Shown here piece by piece: positions 24,446-33,243 of a stretch of 64,000 bases of DNA (position 1 is its first letter; each line of letters starts with the position of its first letter). Under the pieces are notes generated by a model. It saw only the letters and a list, made by a program, of their open reading frames with translations. It was not told the DNA's origin and ran no database searches. The position numbers and the translations under genes are program-made. This stretch comes from Blautia parvula. GTDB lineage: Bacteria; Bacillota; Clostridia; Lachnospirales; Lachnospiraceae. Location of the stretch: positions 3,704,501 through 3,768,500 of the forward strand of contig NZ_CP084061.1 of NCBI RefSeq assembly GCF_020215665.1. Direction: 5' to 3'.

Positions 24446-24474
24446 TTTACAAATATGCGAATGCATGATATATT
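24446..24474 (+). promoter_or_regulatory. Promoter of antitoxin RNA, copy 2
   Basis: TTTACA (24446-24451) and TATATT (24469-24474), 17-base spacer, as in copy 1. Confidence 0.75.
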
Positions 24475-24480
24475 AAAAAT

Positions 24481-24570
24481 ATAAAGGACAGCCGCCCACA
24501 AGGTGAGTTGACCATCATAGGGAATAGAAAGACCACCCTTCGACCCGTCAAAGTTTCAGGGTGGTTTTTC
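24481..24570 (+). ncRNA. Antisense RNA antitoxin, copy 2
   Basis: About 90 bases, from just after the promoter to the ACCACCC/GGGTGGT hairpin and T run ending at about 24569. It differs from copy 1 at several positions in the middle. The two antitoxins could therefore act on both toxins or be partly specific. Confidence 0.75.
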
Positions 24571-24578
24571 TATGTAGA

Positions 24579-24668
24579 TTACTTACAAAACATAAATATG
24601 AATGTAAGTAATGCCAATAGGAACAGACCAAAGGTCATTATATCCTGAAAATCGAAATGATTTTTCAT
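24579..24668 (-). CDS. Type I toxin, holin-like small membrane peptide, copy 2
   Basis: 29 residues, identical in protein sequence to the toxin at 24128-24217, with one silent base change. Same ribosome site, same palindrome in front of it (24682-24693). A pair of identical toxin genes in tandem fits recent duplication with the protein kept constant. Confidence 0.88.
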   Translation of the reverse strand: MKNHFDFQDIMTFGLFLLALLTFIFMFCK

Positions 24669-24733
24669 AGACATCACCTCCATTCTATAGAATAGAGGCC
24701 ATCCCACCCTGCAACACGGCTATCCGTCTTTAC

Positions 24734-24762
24734 ATTATAGCACTTTTCCAAAGTACAGGCAA
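24734..24762 (-). promoter_or_regulatory. Toxin promoter, copy 2
   Basis: TTGCCT (24757-24762) and TATAAT (24734-24739), 17-base spacer. The -35 differs by one base from copy 1, so the two toxins may be expressed at different levels. Confidence 0.75.
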
Positions 24763-24776
24763 TCTGTGACATTGCA

Positions 24777-24821
24777 CAAAAAAACAACCGGAAAAAGGAA
24801 TAGATTCCTTTTTCCGGTTTT
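24777..24821 (-). terminator. Terminator of the peptide operon, at the edge of repeat copy 2
   Basis: Perfect 15-base-pair stem (24786-24800 and 24805-24819) with a TAGA loop. T runs on both strands allow it to stop transcription from either side. It ends the M20-opp operon coming from the right. Confidence 0.88.
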
Positions 24822-24839
24822 TCATATTTTTATATCAAC

Positions 24840-26102
24840 TTACTCAATTCCCATCAGATCACACAGTGACAGAATATAAATCCTTCCCGCATTCACCGCA
24901 TCCTCAATATCCACATTCTCATTATAAGAATGAATACCTTCCGTATTGGACGGACCATACTGAATGGTTGGAATACCCTGTGCGCGGTACTCTCTGGCAT
25001 CGCTGGATGCCCACTGGTAAGCCGGGATCACGTCGATTCCCCACAGTGCCTCTGCATTTTTCTTCACTGTCTGGACAATGGCTGCATCCTCATCTGTGTA
25101 GTTTCCTTCACTCTTCCACTGCGCTTCGTACTCAATGCCTGTCTCACCGCTCTCACGGATGATAGTGCGCACCATCTCTTCAATCTCCTCATGGTCCACA
25201 CCGATAGGCAGACGTACATCCACGATCGCCTCACAGTAATCAGGAACCATATTCGGGCGTGTTCCGCCCTGAATCACGCCGACATTGGCGGAAACATGGC
25301 TGATCACCTCACCGATTCCCGGCTCGCCGATCTCCTGCTGCGCGATGAGCTTGGAGTTCTCCAGGGCATGAGCCTGGCTGTCCTTGAAATGGCCTTCAAT
25401 CTTTGTCAGACCCTGCAGCTTATCCAGAACCTTGGAAAGCTTGATGATGGCATTTTCCCCTTTGAATCCGCCCAGGCTTCCGTGTGCAGATTTGCCGTAG
25501 GCCTTCATGATCAGGGTCAGACCACCCTTCTGGCCGATTTCAATGGTATTGTTGGATGTCGGCTCTGCGATCAGGCAGGCATTTGCATCCTTGGCATAGC
25601 CATTTTCACACAGCCATTTAGAACCGTATTCTCCGCCGCTCTCCTCATCGGATACAATGTGCAGACGGACATTTCCGTTTAAAGGAGCACCTGACTCTGT
25701 AAGTATCTTCATGGCAAACAGAAGGCCTGCCACACCGGCTTTCATGTCAGAAGTTCCTCTTCCCAGAATCAGCTTGTCTGTCACTTCACCGGAGAAGGGA
25801 TCAAAGTCCCACTGTTCTCTGTCGCCGGCAGGAACCACGTCCACATGTCCGTTTAAGATCACGCTGAAGCCGTCCTCTTTGCCGATTTTCGCAAGTACAC
25901 ACGGGAAATCAGGATGCGCAGCAACTTCCTCGCTGTCAATCCCTGCGTCTTTCAGGTAATTCTTAACAAAGTCTACAACTTCTCTCTGTGTTCCTGTAGG
26001 ATTTTCACTTGGGATCCGGATCAGGTCAGAAACCAGTTTAATAAAATCATCTGTCTGGCTTTCAGCCAGTTTCAGGATCTCTGCTCTTGTAATATTACTC
26101 AT
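24840..26102 (-). CDS. M20-family metallopeptidase (ArgE/DapE type)
   Basis: 420 residues. The metal-site motifs are in order: LNGHVDVVPAG (His and bridging Asp), LGRGTSDMKAGVAGLL (Asp), SDEESGGEYGSKWL (catalytic and ligand Glu), IAEPTSN (Glu ligand region) and a final IHSYNENV (His). This is the di-zinc architecture of ArgE, DapE and related carboxypeptidases. A lid/dimerisation domain lies at about 185-300. It probably cleaves an N-acyl amino acid or dipeptide imported by the adjacent Opp system. Last gene of the operon. Specific substrate unknown. Confidence 0.93.
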   Translation of the reverse strand: MSNITRAEILKLAESQTDDFIKLVSDLIRIPSENPTGTQREVVDFVKNYLKDAGIDSEEVAAHPDFPCVLAKIGKEDGFSVILNGHVDVVPAGDREQWDFDPFSGEVTDKLILGRGTSDMKAGVAGLLFAMKILTESGAPLNGNVRLHIVSDEESGGEYGSKWLCENGYAKDANACLIAEPTSNNTIEIGQKGGLTLIMKAYGKSAHGSLGGFKGENAIIKLSKVLDKLQGLTKIEGHFKDSQAHALENSKLIAQQEIGEPGIGEVISHVSANVGVIQGGTRPNMVPDYCEAIVDVRLPIGVDHEEIEEMVRTIIRESGETGIEYEAQWKSEGNYTDEDAAIVQTVKKNAEALWGIDVIPAYQWASSDAREYRAQGIPTIQYGPSNTEGIHSYNENVDIEDAVNAGRIYILSLCDLMGIE

Positions 26103-26177
26103 TTTCGCTCACACTTTCTTGTCAAATGCAGTAATCCGGCTCATTTGCCAAACCACTGCTGTCAAATAATATCCATT

Positions 26178-27164
26178 TTATTTCTCATCATACAGGAAGC
26201 AGGCAACCTGATGGCCCTCTCCCTGATTCATCAGCTTAGGTGTTTCTTTACGGCAGCGCTCCATGCACTGCGGACATCTGCCTGCCAGCGGACAGCCTAT
26301 CTGTTCCCCGATAGGACTGGGGATATCTCCCTTTAAGACGATTCTCTCTTTCTTTACAAAAGGAGATTCCGTGGGAATCGCGGACAGCAGTGCCTTTGTA
26401 TAGGGATGCAGCGGGTTGTCGTACAGTTTATCCGCGTCACACAATTCCACGATCCTTCCCAGATACATAATGGCGATCCTGTCACTTACATGCTTGATGA
26501 CACCCAGGTCATGGGAGATAAACACATAGGTCAGGTTATATTCCTTCTGCAGACGGTTAAACAGGTTCAGCACCTGGGCCTGGATAGATACGTCCAGTGC
26601 GGAAACCGGCTCATCGCAGATGATCAGCTTGGGATTCAGGGCAAGGGCGCGGGCAACATTGATACGCTGCCTCTGGCCGCCTGAAAACTCATGAGGGAAA
26701 CGGTTTACGTGCTGTACATCAAGGCCGACCTCACGCATGAGGCCCAGCACCTTGTCATCCCTTTTCTTCTTGTCCGGCTCCAGCTTGTGTACCACAAGAG
26801 GCTCCGCAATGATCTTCGCCGCTGTTTTTCTGGGGTCCAGGGAAGAATAGGGGTCCTGGAATACCATCTGGATATCCCTCTTTAAATCCTTCAGCTCTTT
26901 CCCCTGTAAGGAGAAAATGTCTCTGCCATTGTACTCCACACTTCCGGAAGTGGCTTTGTGAAGCTGGATGAGAGTCTTTCCAAATGTGGATTTACCGCAT
27001 CCTGATTCTCCGATGATACCCAGTGTCTCACCCTCATAGATATCCACGGAAACGTCATTGACCGCGTGGAGGATCTGGGGCTGCTCACCGAATTTACTGG
27101 CTTTTATCTTAAATTCTTTGGTCAGATTCCTGACCTTCATAAGAACCTTTTTCTCATCCTTCAT
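26178..27164 (-). CDS. oppF: Oligopeptide ABC transporter ATP-binding protein (OppF type)
   Basis: 328 residues. Walker A GESGCGKST near residue 56, signature FSGGQRQRINVARALALNP, Walker B LIICDEPVSALDVSIQAQ, and the C-terminal oligo_HPY domain GCPLAGRCPQCMERCRKE with the Cys residues typical of OppD/F iron-sulfur-like C-termini. It overlaps oppD by 11 bases. With OppD it powers peptide import. Confidence 0.95.
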   Translation of the reverse strand: MKDEKKVLMKVRNLTKEFKIKASKFGEQPQILHAVNDVSVDIYEGETLGIIGESGCGKSTFGKTLIQLHKATSGSVEYNGRDIFSLQGKELKDLKRDIQMVFQDPYSSLDPRKTAAKIIAEPLVVHKLEPDKKKRDDKVLGLMREVGLDVQHVNRFPHEFSGGQRQRINVARALALNPKLIICDEPVSALDVSIQAQVLNLFNRLQKEYNLTYVFISHDLGVIKHVSDRIAIMYLGRIVELCDADKLYDNPLHPYTKALLSAIPTESPFVKKERIVLKGDIPSPIGEQIGCPLAGRCPQCMERCRKETPKLMNQGEGHQVACFLYDEK

Positions 27165-28173
27165 TTTCTTCGTTCACTTCCCCTCTGACTAATTTGTTCT
27201 CCAGATTCTGCCTGTGACATGCCACAAAATGACCCGGCTCCACTTCAACGAGAGGCGGAACCTCAGCACGGCATTTTTCCGTCACATACGGGCAGCGGTT
27301 GTAGAAATTACAGCATTTACCTGTCAGACGCAGATCAGGCGGTGTACCCGGAATGGTGTTCAGCATACCCTTGTTCTCGTCAGAGAGCTTTGGCATGGAA
27401 TCCAGAAGTCCCCATGTATACGGGTGCAGGGGTTTGGAGTACAGCTCCTTGGTGGTTGCGTACTCAACAGTATTGCCTGCGTACAGGACCATAACGGTAT
27501 CGCACATCTCCCACACAACGCCCAGGTTATGGGTGATCAGCAGAATGGAGGTATTGTACTCATCCTGCAGCTCTTTTAACAGGGCCAACACCTGTGCCTG
27601 AACGGTAACGTCAAGGGCAGTGGTAGGCTCATCGGCGATAACCAGCTTCGGCTTGCAGCACACAGCCATAGCGATGATGACACGCTGGCACATACCGCCG
27701 GACAGCTCGTAAGGATATGCCTCCATACGTTTTTCCGGCTGGGGGATGCCCACTTTATTCAGGGCTTCCACTGCCATATTCCAGGCTGTTTTCTTATCCA
27801 CATCCTGATGGGCACAGATCATCTCAACCATCTGGTTTCCAATCTTAAATACAGGGTCCAGACTTGTCATAGGATCCTGGAAGATAACTGCTATATCCTT
27901 GCCGCGGAAGTCCAGAAGCTCTTTTTTATTAAGCTTCAGCACATCCTTGCCGTCAAAGTTAATCTCACCGCCCACGATCTTTCCGGTACGCGGCGGGAGC
28001 AGACGTATGATGGATGAGGAGCTTACACTCTTTCCTGAGCCGGATTCTCCCACGATTCCCATGGTCTCACCTTTTTTCAACTCAAAACTGACACCATCCA
28101 CCGCTTTTGACACGCCGCTTGCAAGGAAAAAATATGTCTTCAAATCTTTTACTGTCAGTAAGGTATCACTCAT
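27154..28173 (-). CDS. oppD: Oligopeptide ABC transporter ATP-binding protein (OppD type)
   Basis: 339 residues. Walker [10 protein letters not shown], signature [32 protein letters not shown], and C-terminal oligo_HPY segment [22 protein letters not shown] with four Cys. The signature has Cys in place of the more usual Arg/Cys context of OppD, within family range. Heterodimer partner of OppF; overlaps it by 11 bases. Confidence 0.95.
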   Translation of the reverse strand: MSDTLLTVKDLKTYFFLASGVSKAVDGVSFELKKGETMGIVGESGSGKSVSSSSIIRLLPPRTGKIVGGEINFDGKDVLKLNKKELLDFRGKDIAVIFQDPMTSLDPVFKIGNQMVEMICAHQDVDKKTAWNMAVEALNKVGIPQPEKRMEAYPYELSGGMCQRVIIAMAVCCKPKLVIADEPTTALDVTVQAQVLALLKELQDEYNTSILLITHNLGVVWEMCDTVMVLYAGNTVEYATTKELYSKPLHPYTWGLLDSMPKLSDENKGMLNTIPGTPPDLRLTGKCCNFYNRCPYVTEKCRAEVPPLVEVEPGHFVACHRQNLENKLVRGEVNEENEG

Positions 28174-28186
28174 AATAACTCCTCAT

Positions 28187-29368
28187 CTATTCGTATTTTT
28201 CCTTCATTTCCTTAAAGTCTCTTCTGATCGCCTCCAAAAGTTCCGGATTCGTCAGAACATCCACTGCCGTCATTGCCATAGCCTTGGAGCCAACAGCGAT
28301 CGTCTTGTGTCCGGCCTCGCTGTAGCAGGCATCCTCAAACTCTTTTGTATGACCTCTGGTCTCAGGCACTACCAGGACATAAGACTGAAGTCCCGGTATC
28401 TCATGGGTCACATTGCCCATATCTGTACAGCCGATACCCAGGGCTCTTTCCCTCGGCTTAACAATTTCGCCCAGATCTGTAAAATTCTTCCGAAGAGCCT
28501 CTTCCAGAGACTGATTGTTACGGATATCCTCATAGGCAAGTCCGTCGTCGGAAATCTCAAGTCTTGTATTGGTGATCTCCGCTACGTGTTCACATATCTT
28601 TTTAAAGCGTTCCAGCAGTTCCAGCTTATACTTCATGCTGAAGGAACGAATTGTAAATCTGGCCTGGCAGTGGTCCGGAATATAGATGGGTTCCTCTCCG
28701 CCTTTGGAGATGATACCCAGAATTTTTCCTTTGTCAGCCAGCTCCAGACGCATGGAGTTCACGATCTGGAACAGATCCAGGATGGGATTCAGGGCACTGA
28801 TACCTTCCTCCGGCCATGTGGCTGCATGGGATGTCTTCCCATAGTAATCCACGATCAGGTCTGTTCTGGAATAGGAAATGTCATTTACCACGGTGTCACT
28901 GGCAGAGTGCAGGATCATGGCAATATCCAGTTCTTTGAAAGCGCCGTTGTTCAGCATGATGATCTTGCCGCCGCCGCCTTCCTCTGCGGGGGTGCCGAAT
29001 ACGGTGACTTTTCCGCCGACATCATCAATGACGGAATGAACTGCTTCGCCGGCTCCTACAGCCATGGCACACATCAGATTATGTCCGCAGGAATGACCCA
29101 TTCCGGGAACAGCGTCGAACTCCCCGAAGATACCGATATTGGGTCCTTCTTTTCCTGTGTCGTATACGGCCTTTACGGAGGTCTCAATCCCTCCGACACC
29201 TGTTGTCACTTCAAATCCGAATTTCTTCAGAAGCTCGGACATGGACTTACAGGCATGAAATTCCTCAAAATTATATTCCGGATGTTCCCAAACTGTGTTG
29301 GAAAGTCCGATCAGCTCAGGCAGAATCTCCTCTACCCTCTTCTGTACTCTCTCTTTAAAATCGCTCAT
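28187..29368 (-). CDS. M20 aminoacylase/amidohydrolase (AbgB-like, M20D branch)
   Basis: 393 residues. HACKSMSELLKKFGFEVTTGVGGIETSVKAVYDTG opens the fold. The metal ligands are in FGEFDAVPGMGHSCGHNLM, GTPAEEGGGGKI (Glu-Glu) and MILHSASD. This set with GHSCGHN and GTPAEEGGGG is typical of the amidohydrolase/p-aminobenzoyl-glutamate hydrolase branch. It sits inside the opp operon between oppC and oppD, so it probably hydrolyses the imported amide or dipeptide in the cytoplasm. Confidence 0.92.
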   Translation of the reverse strand: MSDFKERVQKRVEEILPELIGLSNTVWEHPEYNFEEFHACKSMSELLKKFGFEVTTGVGGIETSVKAVYDTGKEGPNIGIFGEFDAVPGMGHSCGHNLMCAMAVGAGEAVHSVIDDVGGKVTVFGTPAEEGGGGKIIMLNNGAFKELDIAMILHSASDTVVNDISYSRTDLIVDYYGKTSHAATWPEEGISALNPILDLFQIVNSMRLELADKGKILGIISKGGEEPIYIPDHCQARFTIRSFSMKYKLELLERFKKICEHVAEITNTRLEISDDGLAYEDIRNNQSLEEALRKNFTDLGEIVKPRERALGIGCTDMGNVTHEIPGLQSYVLVVPETRGHTKEFEDACYSEAGHKTIAVGSKAMAMTAVDVLTNPELLEAIRRDFKEMKEKYE

Positions 29369-29382
29369 CTGGCACCTCCTGC

Positions 29383-30285
29383 TTATTTCTTCATCTTCGG
29401 GTCAAGGACATCACGGATACCGTCACCCAGAAGGTTGAATCCGAGAACTGTAACAAGGATAAACAGACCTGAGATCATGGCTACATGAGGAGCCGTATTC
29501 AGGCAGTCTTTACCCTGACGCAGGATACTTCCCCAGGATGAAGTAGGTGTGGAGATACCAAGTCCCAGAAAGCTCAGAGCAGCCTCGGAAATAATGGCAC
29601 CTGCAACGCCTAATGTAGCGTAAACAATAACCGGGGAGAGAATGTTCGGCAGAATGTGTGAGAACAGCATCCTGATATTGGATACACCGATAACTCTTCC
29701 CGCATTACAGTATTCCTCGTTCTTGACTATATGTACCTCACCGCGGACCACCCGGGCGAAGCTGGGCACATTACCCACACCGATGGCTATGATAACATTG
29801 ACCACGCCCGGCCCCAGAACTGTCATCAGGATGATAGACAGAAGTACGAATGGGAAAGCCAGAAGACCGTCCATGATACGCATGATAACCGCGTCCACGA
29901 ATCCGCCCATGTAACCGGCGATCAGGCCCAGCAGGATTCCGATAATACCTGCAACAATGGTACCGCCCACTGCAACGATGATGGAAACACGGGAACCGTA
30001 AAGGATTCTGGCAAACAGATCACGCCCGAACTCGTCCGTTCCGAAAATATGGCCGTTCTGTCCGGGTGTCAGGAAAGTATCCAGAGGATGAATCTCATCC
30101 GGGTCCACGCTTGTAATGACAGGAGCAAAAATGGCAATGATCACCATGAACAGCACGATGACAAGGCCGATCATAGCAGTCTTGTTTCTTTTCAGTTTGT
30201 TCCAGACATTATTGGCCCGGCGTTCTTTTTTCAGCATTTCCTCATGGGCTTTTGCGCCTAAGGCTTCTGTATTCTGTGCGCTCAT
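29383..30285 (-). CDS. Oligopeptide ABC transporter permease (OppC/DppC type)
   Basis: 300 residues. A cytoplasmic tail, then a helix MIGLVIVLFMVIIAIFAPVI, the FGTDEFGRDLFARILYGSRVSI motif that is diagnostic for DppC/OppC, and five more helices, with the EAA loop around SEAALSFLGLGI. Partner of the OppB-type permease, whose stop codon abuts its start. Confidence 0.95.
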   Translation of the reverse strand: MSAQNTEALGAKAHEEMLKKERRANNVWNKLKRNKTAMIGLVIVLFMVIIAIFAPVITSVDPDEIHPLDTFLTPGQNGHIFGTDEFGRDLFARILYGSRVSIIVAVGGTIVAGIIGILLGLIAGYMGGFVDAVIMRIMDGLLAFPFVLLSIILMTVLGPGVVNVIIAIGVGNVPSFARVVRGEVHIVKNEEYCNAGRVIGVSNIRMLFSHILPNILSPVIVYATLGVAGAIISEAALSFLGLGISTPTSSWGSILRQGKDCLNTAPHVAMISGLFILVTVLGFNLLGDGIRDVLDPKMKK

Positions 30286-31248
30286 TTACTTTCCTCCTTT
30301 TCCGCTTTCGTAGCTTACTCTCGGGTTGATCAGCATGTAGACCACATCCACCAGCAGGTTGACCACAACGAACACCACTGCGATGAACAGAACGGTTCCC
30401 TGGATCAGCTGATAGTCCCTGTTGTCAATGGCACTTACAATCATGGTACCCATTCCGGGCCAGGAGAAAATACTCTCCGTCAGGATAGCACCGGTAAATG
30501 CCTGGGCAAGCTGAAGGCCCAGCACGGTAACGATTGGCGGAAGCGCATTTTTCAGTGCATGCTTCCAGATGACTACGCTCTCTTTGATACCTCTTGCACG
30601 GAGGGATTTGATTGAGTCATTATTGATAACTTCCAGCATACTGGAACGTGTGATTCTTGCAAATGTAGCTGTAGGTATGGTTGCCAGACAGAAACAGGGC
30701 AGAATCATATGGCTGATGAAATCACCCAGGCCATTACTCAGATCTCCCATACCCAGAGCCGGCAGCCACCCCAGATTTACACTGAAGGTCATAACCAGCA
30801 TCATACCTAACCAGAAGATTGGCATGGACACACCCACCAGCGCCAGGATCATGAACACGTAATCCAGAATTGAATACTGGTGCAGTGCAGAAAATACGCC
30901 TATGGCAAGTCCGATGATCAGAGCGATCACAAGACTTGTGAGAGTGATGACAAGTGTATTTGGGATTCTCTCCGCGATCAGGGTTGTCACCGGTTTATTG
31001 TACACATAGGATTTTCCGAAATCCCCTTTCAGGACATTGAACATGTAATCTACATACTGTTCCGCCTTACTCTTATTCAGTCCCATTTCCTCTTCCAGTT
31101 CCGCTATGGCGTCCGGAGATGCCTGGGGCCCGAGCACGCTTCGGGCAGGATTACCTGGAATCATTCTGGTCAGAACAAAAGTCACCGTAACTACGATCAA
31201 GAGGGTTGGAATACTTTGTAAAATTCTTTTCAAAATGGTTTTTAACAC
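30286..31248 (-). CDS. Oligopeptide ABC transporter permease (OppB/DppB type)
   Basis: 320 residues, six helices. The start LKRILQSIPTLLIVVTVTFVLTRMIPGNPA is the signature of DppB/OppB proteins. The EAA-like loop SLRARGIKESVVIWKHALKNALPPIVTVLGLQ lies near 205-235 and ESIFSWPGMG near the end. Forms the channel with the OppC-type permease. Confidence 0.95.
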   Translation of the reverse strand: MLKTILKRILQSIPTLLIVVTVTFVLTRMIPGNPARSVLGPQASPDAIAELEEEMGLNKSKAEQYVDYMFNVLKGDFGKSYVYNKPVTTLIAERIPNTLVITLTSLVIALIIGLAIGVFSALHQYSILDYVFMILALVGVSMPIFWLGMMLVMTFSVNLGWLPALGMGDLSNGLGDFISHMILPCFCLATIPTATFARITRSSMLEVINNDSIKSLRARGIKESVVIWKHALKNALPPIVTVLGLQLAQAFTGAILTESIFSWPGMGTMIVSAIDNRDYQLIQGTVLFIAVVFVVVNLLVDVVYMLINPRVSYESGKGGK

Positions 31249-31342
31249 GAATTTCTACCGCCCTTTTCATTTAATCTGACAAGCAGGGGGCATCGCGAAC
31301 AGCAATACCCCCTGCAACCTCATTTACTCTTAACTTAACTGA

Positions 31343-33004
31343 TTACTGCACTTTCCAGACATTTGTCCAAGGTGTTACAAAGAACATCTGGTTGTCTGCC
31401 TTCTGTACGAAATCCTGCACAGCCGGATTCAGGCCATGGATAACATTCTCATTAGAGTAGAAGATACCCGGCAGCTGTTCTGTAACGATCCTAAGTGCTT
31501 TTTTATACATTTCCGCACGTTCATTCTGGTCGGTCGCTTTCAATGCATCGTCAAGCAGCTGGTCAACTTCTGCGTTGGAGAATCCCTGTCCGTTTCCAAG
31601 AGCACCAATCTCTTTGCTGGAGAACAGTTTGTTCAGGAAGAAGTACGGGTCCGGATACCATGTCCAGGACATACCGTACATATCAGCGTTTCCTGAAGAT
31701 GCGGACTCACTGAAGGTACCCCACTCGCTCTTGTTAATGTTTACTGTAACATTCAGGTTTGTCTTTAAGTAAGCCTGTACCAGAGTTGCCATTTTTTCAC
31801 GTAATGCTGTGTTTGAAATATAAAGGTCGCATTCAAATCCATCCGGATATCCAGCTTCTGTAAGGAGCTTCTTAGCGCCTTCCGGATCGTAATCCGGAAC
31901 CAGTTCTTCACAGGATGCGTCATATCCCCATGATCCCGGCGGCAGAGATAATTTAGCCGGAACAGCTTCACCGTACTGGTAGATGCTGGCTGTCATTTCC
32001 TCTACGTTGATTGCTTTGATCAATGCTTCTCTTACTTTTATGTCGGCTGTCGGTCCATTTACCTGATTGAAGTAAATGTAAGCCACGTGCAGACCCGGCA
32101 TCTCCATTAACTGCAGCTTGGAGTCATCACGTACGGACTGAACAGCTTCGCCGGTAATACTGGATGCGATGTCGATCTCACCAGTTTTCAGGGCATTTGC
32201 TGCCTGGTTGGAATCTGTGATCACTTTGAATACCAGTTTGTCCAGGTTCGGTTCAGCTACCCAGTAATCCGGGTTCTTAACCAGTACAGACTGCTGGTCA
32301 AGCTCGAAGGATTCCATTGCGAACGGACCGGTACCTACCAGATGCGCACCGAACTCATCGCCCCATCCCTCAACTTCTTCTTTGGGAACTACGGAGTTTC
32401 CTGCGTCTGTGAGGGCTGTCAGGAATGCTGCATTCGGCTCAGCCAGTGTACATGTAACTTCCCAGTCACCTGTCACTTCTGCGTTCTCCAGCATATCCAG
32501 ACGGTTCAGGGATGATTCCTTTGCGGAACGGTTTAAGGAATAAGCAACATCATCTGCTGTCATCTCACGTCCATCCTGGTATTTACCTTTCTGGAACTTA
32601 ACACCCTGGCGGATCTTGAACACATATGTAAGTCCGTCATCGCTTACTGTCCAGCTCTCTGCCAGTGAAGGTACGATTTCTGATAAATCCTTGTTGTACT
32701 CAACAACTCTGTCACATACATTGTTGATTACCTGGCCTTCATAGGAACCTGTATACATAGCCGGGTCCAGATTCCTCGGTGAAGAGGACAGGGATACGGT
32801 AAGGGTACCACCCTTTGTAGGTTCATCAGGCACTTCAATCTTTTCTTTTTCCACCTGTTTTGTTTCGCCGCCGGATTCTGTTCCTGCTTCGGTTCCCTTG
32901 TCAGCCGTGTCTTTTTTGCTGTCGTTTCCTGAGCTTCCACACGCTGTCAGGGAGGATACACAGAGTACAGCAGCAAGAGCTAATGCTAAACTCTTTCTTT
33001 TCAT
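31343..33004 (-). CDS. Oligopeptide-binding lipoprotein (OppA/DppA type)
   Basis: 553 residues. The signal peptide ends in SSLTAC (C22), then a Lys/Glu/Thr-rich linker to about 60. The family 5 solute-binding fold begins PTKGGTLTVSLSSSPRNLDPAMYTGS, and YVFKIRQGVKFQ, DVAYSLNR and VGTGPFAMESF are all typical. First gene of the operon oppA-B-C-M20D-D-F-M20, and divergent from DUF1177-aroM. It binds a peptide outside the membrane. Specificity unknown. Confidence 0.95.
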   Translation of the reverse strand: MKRKSLALALAAVLCVSSLTACGSSGNDSKKDTADKGTEAGTESGGETKQVEKEKIEVPDEPTKGGTLTVSLSSSPRNLDPAMYTGSYEGQVINNVCDRVVEYNKDLSEIVPSLAESWTVSDDGLTYVFKIRQGVKFQKGKYQDGREMTADDVAYSLNRSAKESSLNRLDMLENAEVTGDWEVTCTLAEPNAAFLTALTDAGNSVVPKEEVEGWGDEFGAHLVGTGPFAMESFELDQQSVLVKNPDYWVAEPNLDKLVFKVITDSNQAANALKTGEIDIASSITGEAVQSVRDDSKLQLMEMPGLHVAYIYFNQVNGPTADIKVREALIKAINVEEMTASIYQYGEAVPAKLSLPPGSWGYDASCEELVPDYDPEGAKKLLTEAGYPDGFECDLYISNTALREKMATLVQAYLKTNLNVTVNINKSEWGTFSESASSGNADMYGMSWTWYPDPYFFLNKLFSSKEIGALGNGQGFSNAEVDQLLDDALKATDQNERAEMYKKALRIVTEQLPGIFYSNENVIHGLNPAVQDFVQKADNQMFFVTPWTNVWKVQ

Positions 33005-33116
33005 AATTTTCCTCCTTTTACTGCCTTGTTGTAATACTTTACCAAGATAAAGTTATTTATTTGCCCCATCTCTATCAAATTTTCCTCAACGAAATGTAGC
33101 CTGAGACAAATTTTAT

Positions 33117-33149
33117 AGGTATTATACCTTTTAGTGCTTTAAATTGCAA
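33117..33149 (-). promoter_or_regulatory. oppA promoter with a 13-base palindrome on the -10
   Basis: The -35 TTGCAA (33144-33149) and perfect -10 TATAAT (33121-33126) are 17 bases apart. AGGTATTATACCT (33117-33129) is a perfect palindrome about a central T and covers the -10, so it is a good candidate operator. Lies about 115 bases before the oppA start. Confidence 0.75.
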
Positions 33150-33243
33150 CTCCTTTTTCGACATAATATGCAAATTCCTATTGATTTTCAGCGGTCATTG
33201 TTATAGACTGGATAAAAACGCACATTTATGGGAGGAATTTGTA

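Larger units (their letters stand above)
24420..24819. repeat. Tandem duplication, copy 2 (toxin-antitoxin unit)
   Basis: Second copy of the 23969-24368 unit. Every control element keeps its relative place: antitoxin promoter, terminator, toxin gene, palindrome, toxin promoter and final hairpin. Differences are scattered single bases, including one silent change in the toxin gene. Confidence 0.9.

Noticed and set aside
23969-24819. Reading the two repeated blocks as CRISPR repeats or an insertion sequence
   Set aside because: Only two copies, about 400 bases each, with complete promoters, a 29-codon gene and antisense RNA; there is no transposase gene.
27899-29488. A 529-codon plus-strand frame across the opp/M20 region
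   Set aside because: It is antisense to two well-recognised genes (oppD and an M20 enzyme), with no ribosome site and a composition expected of a mirror frame.
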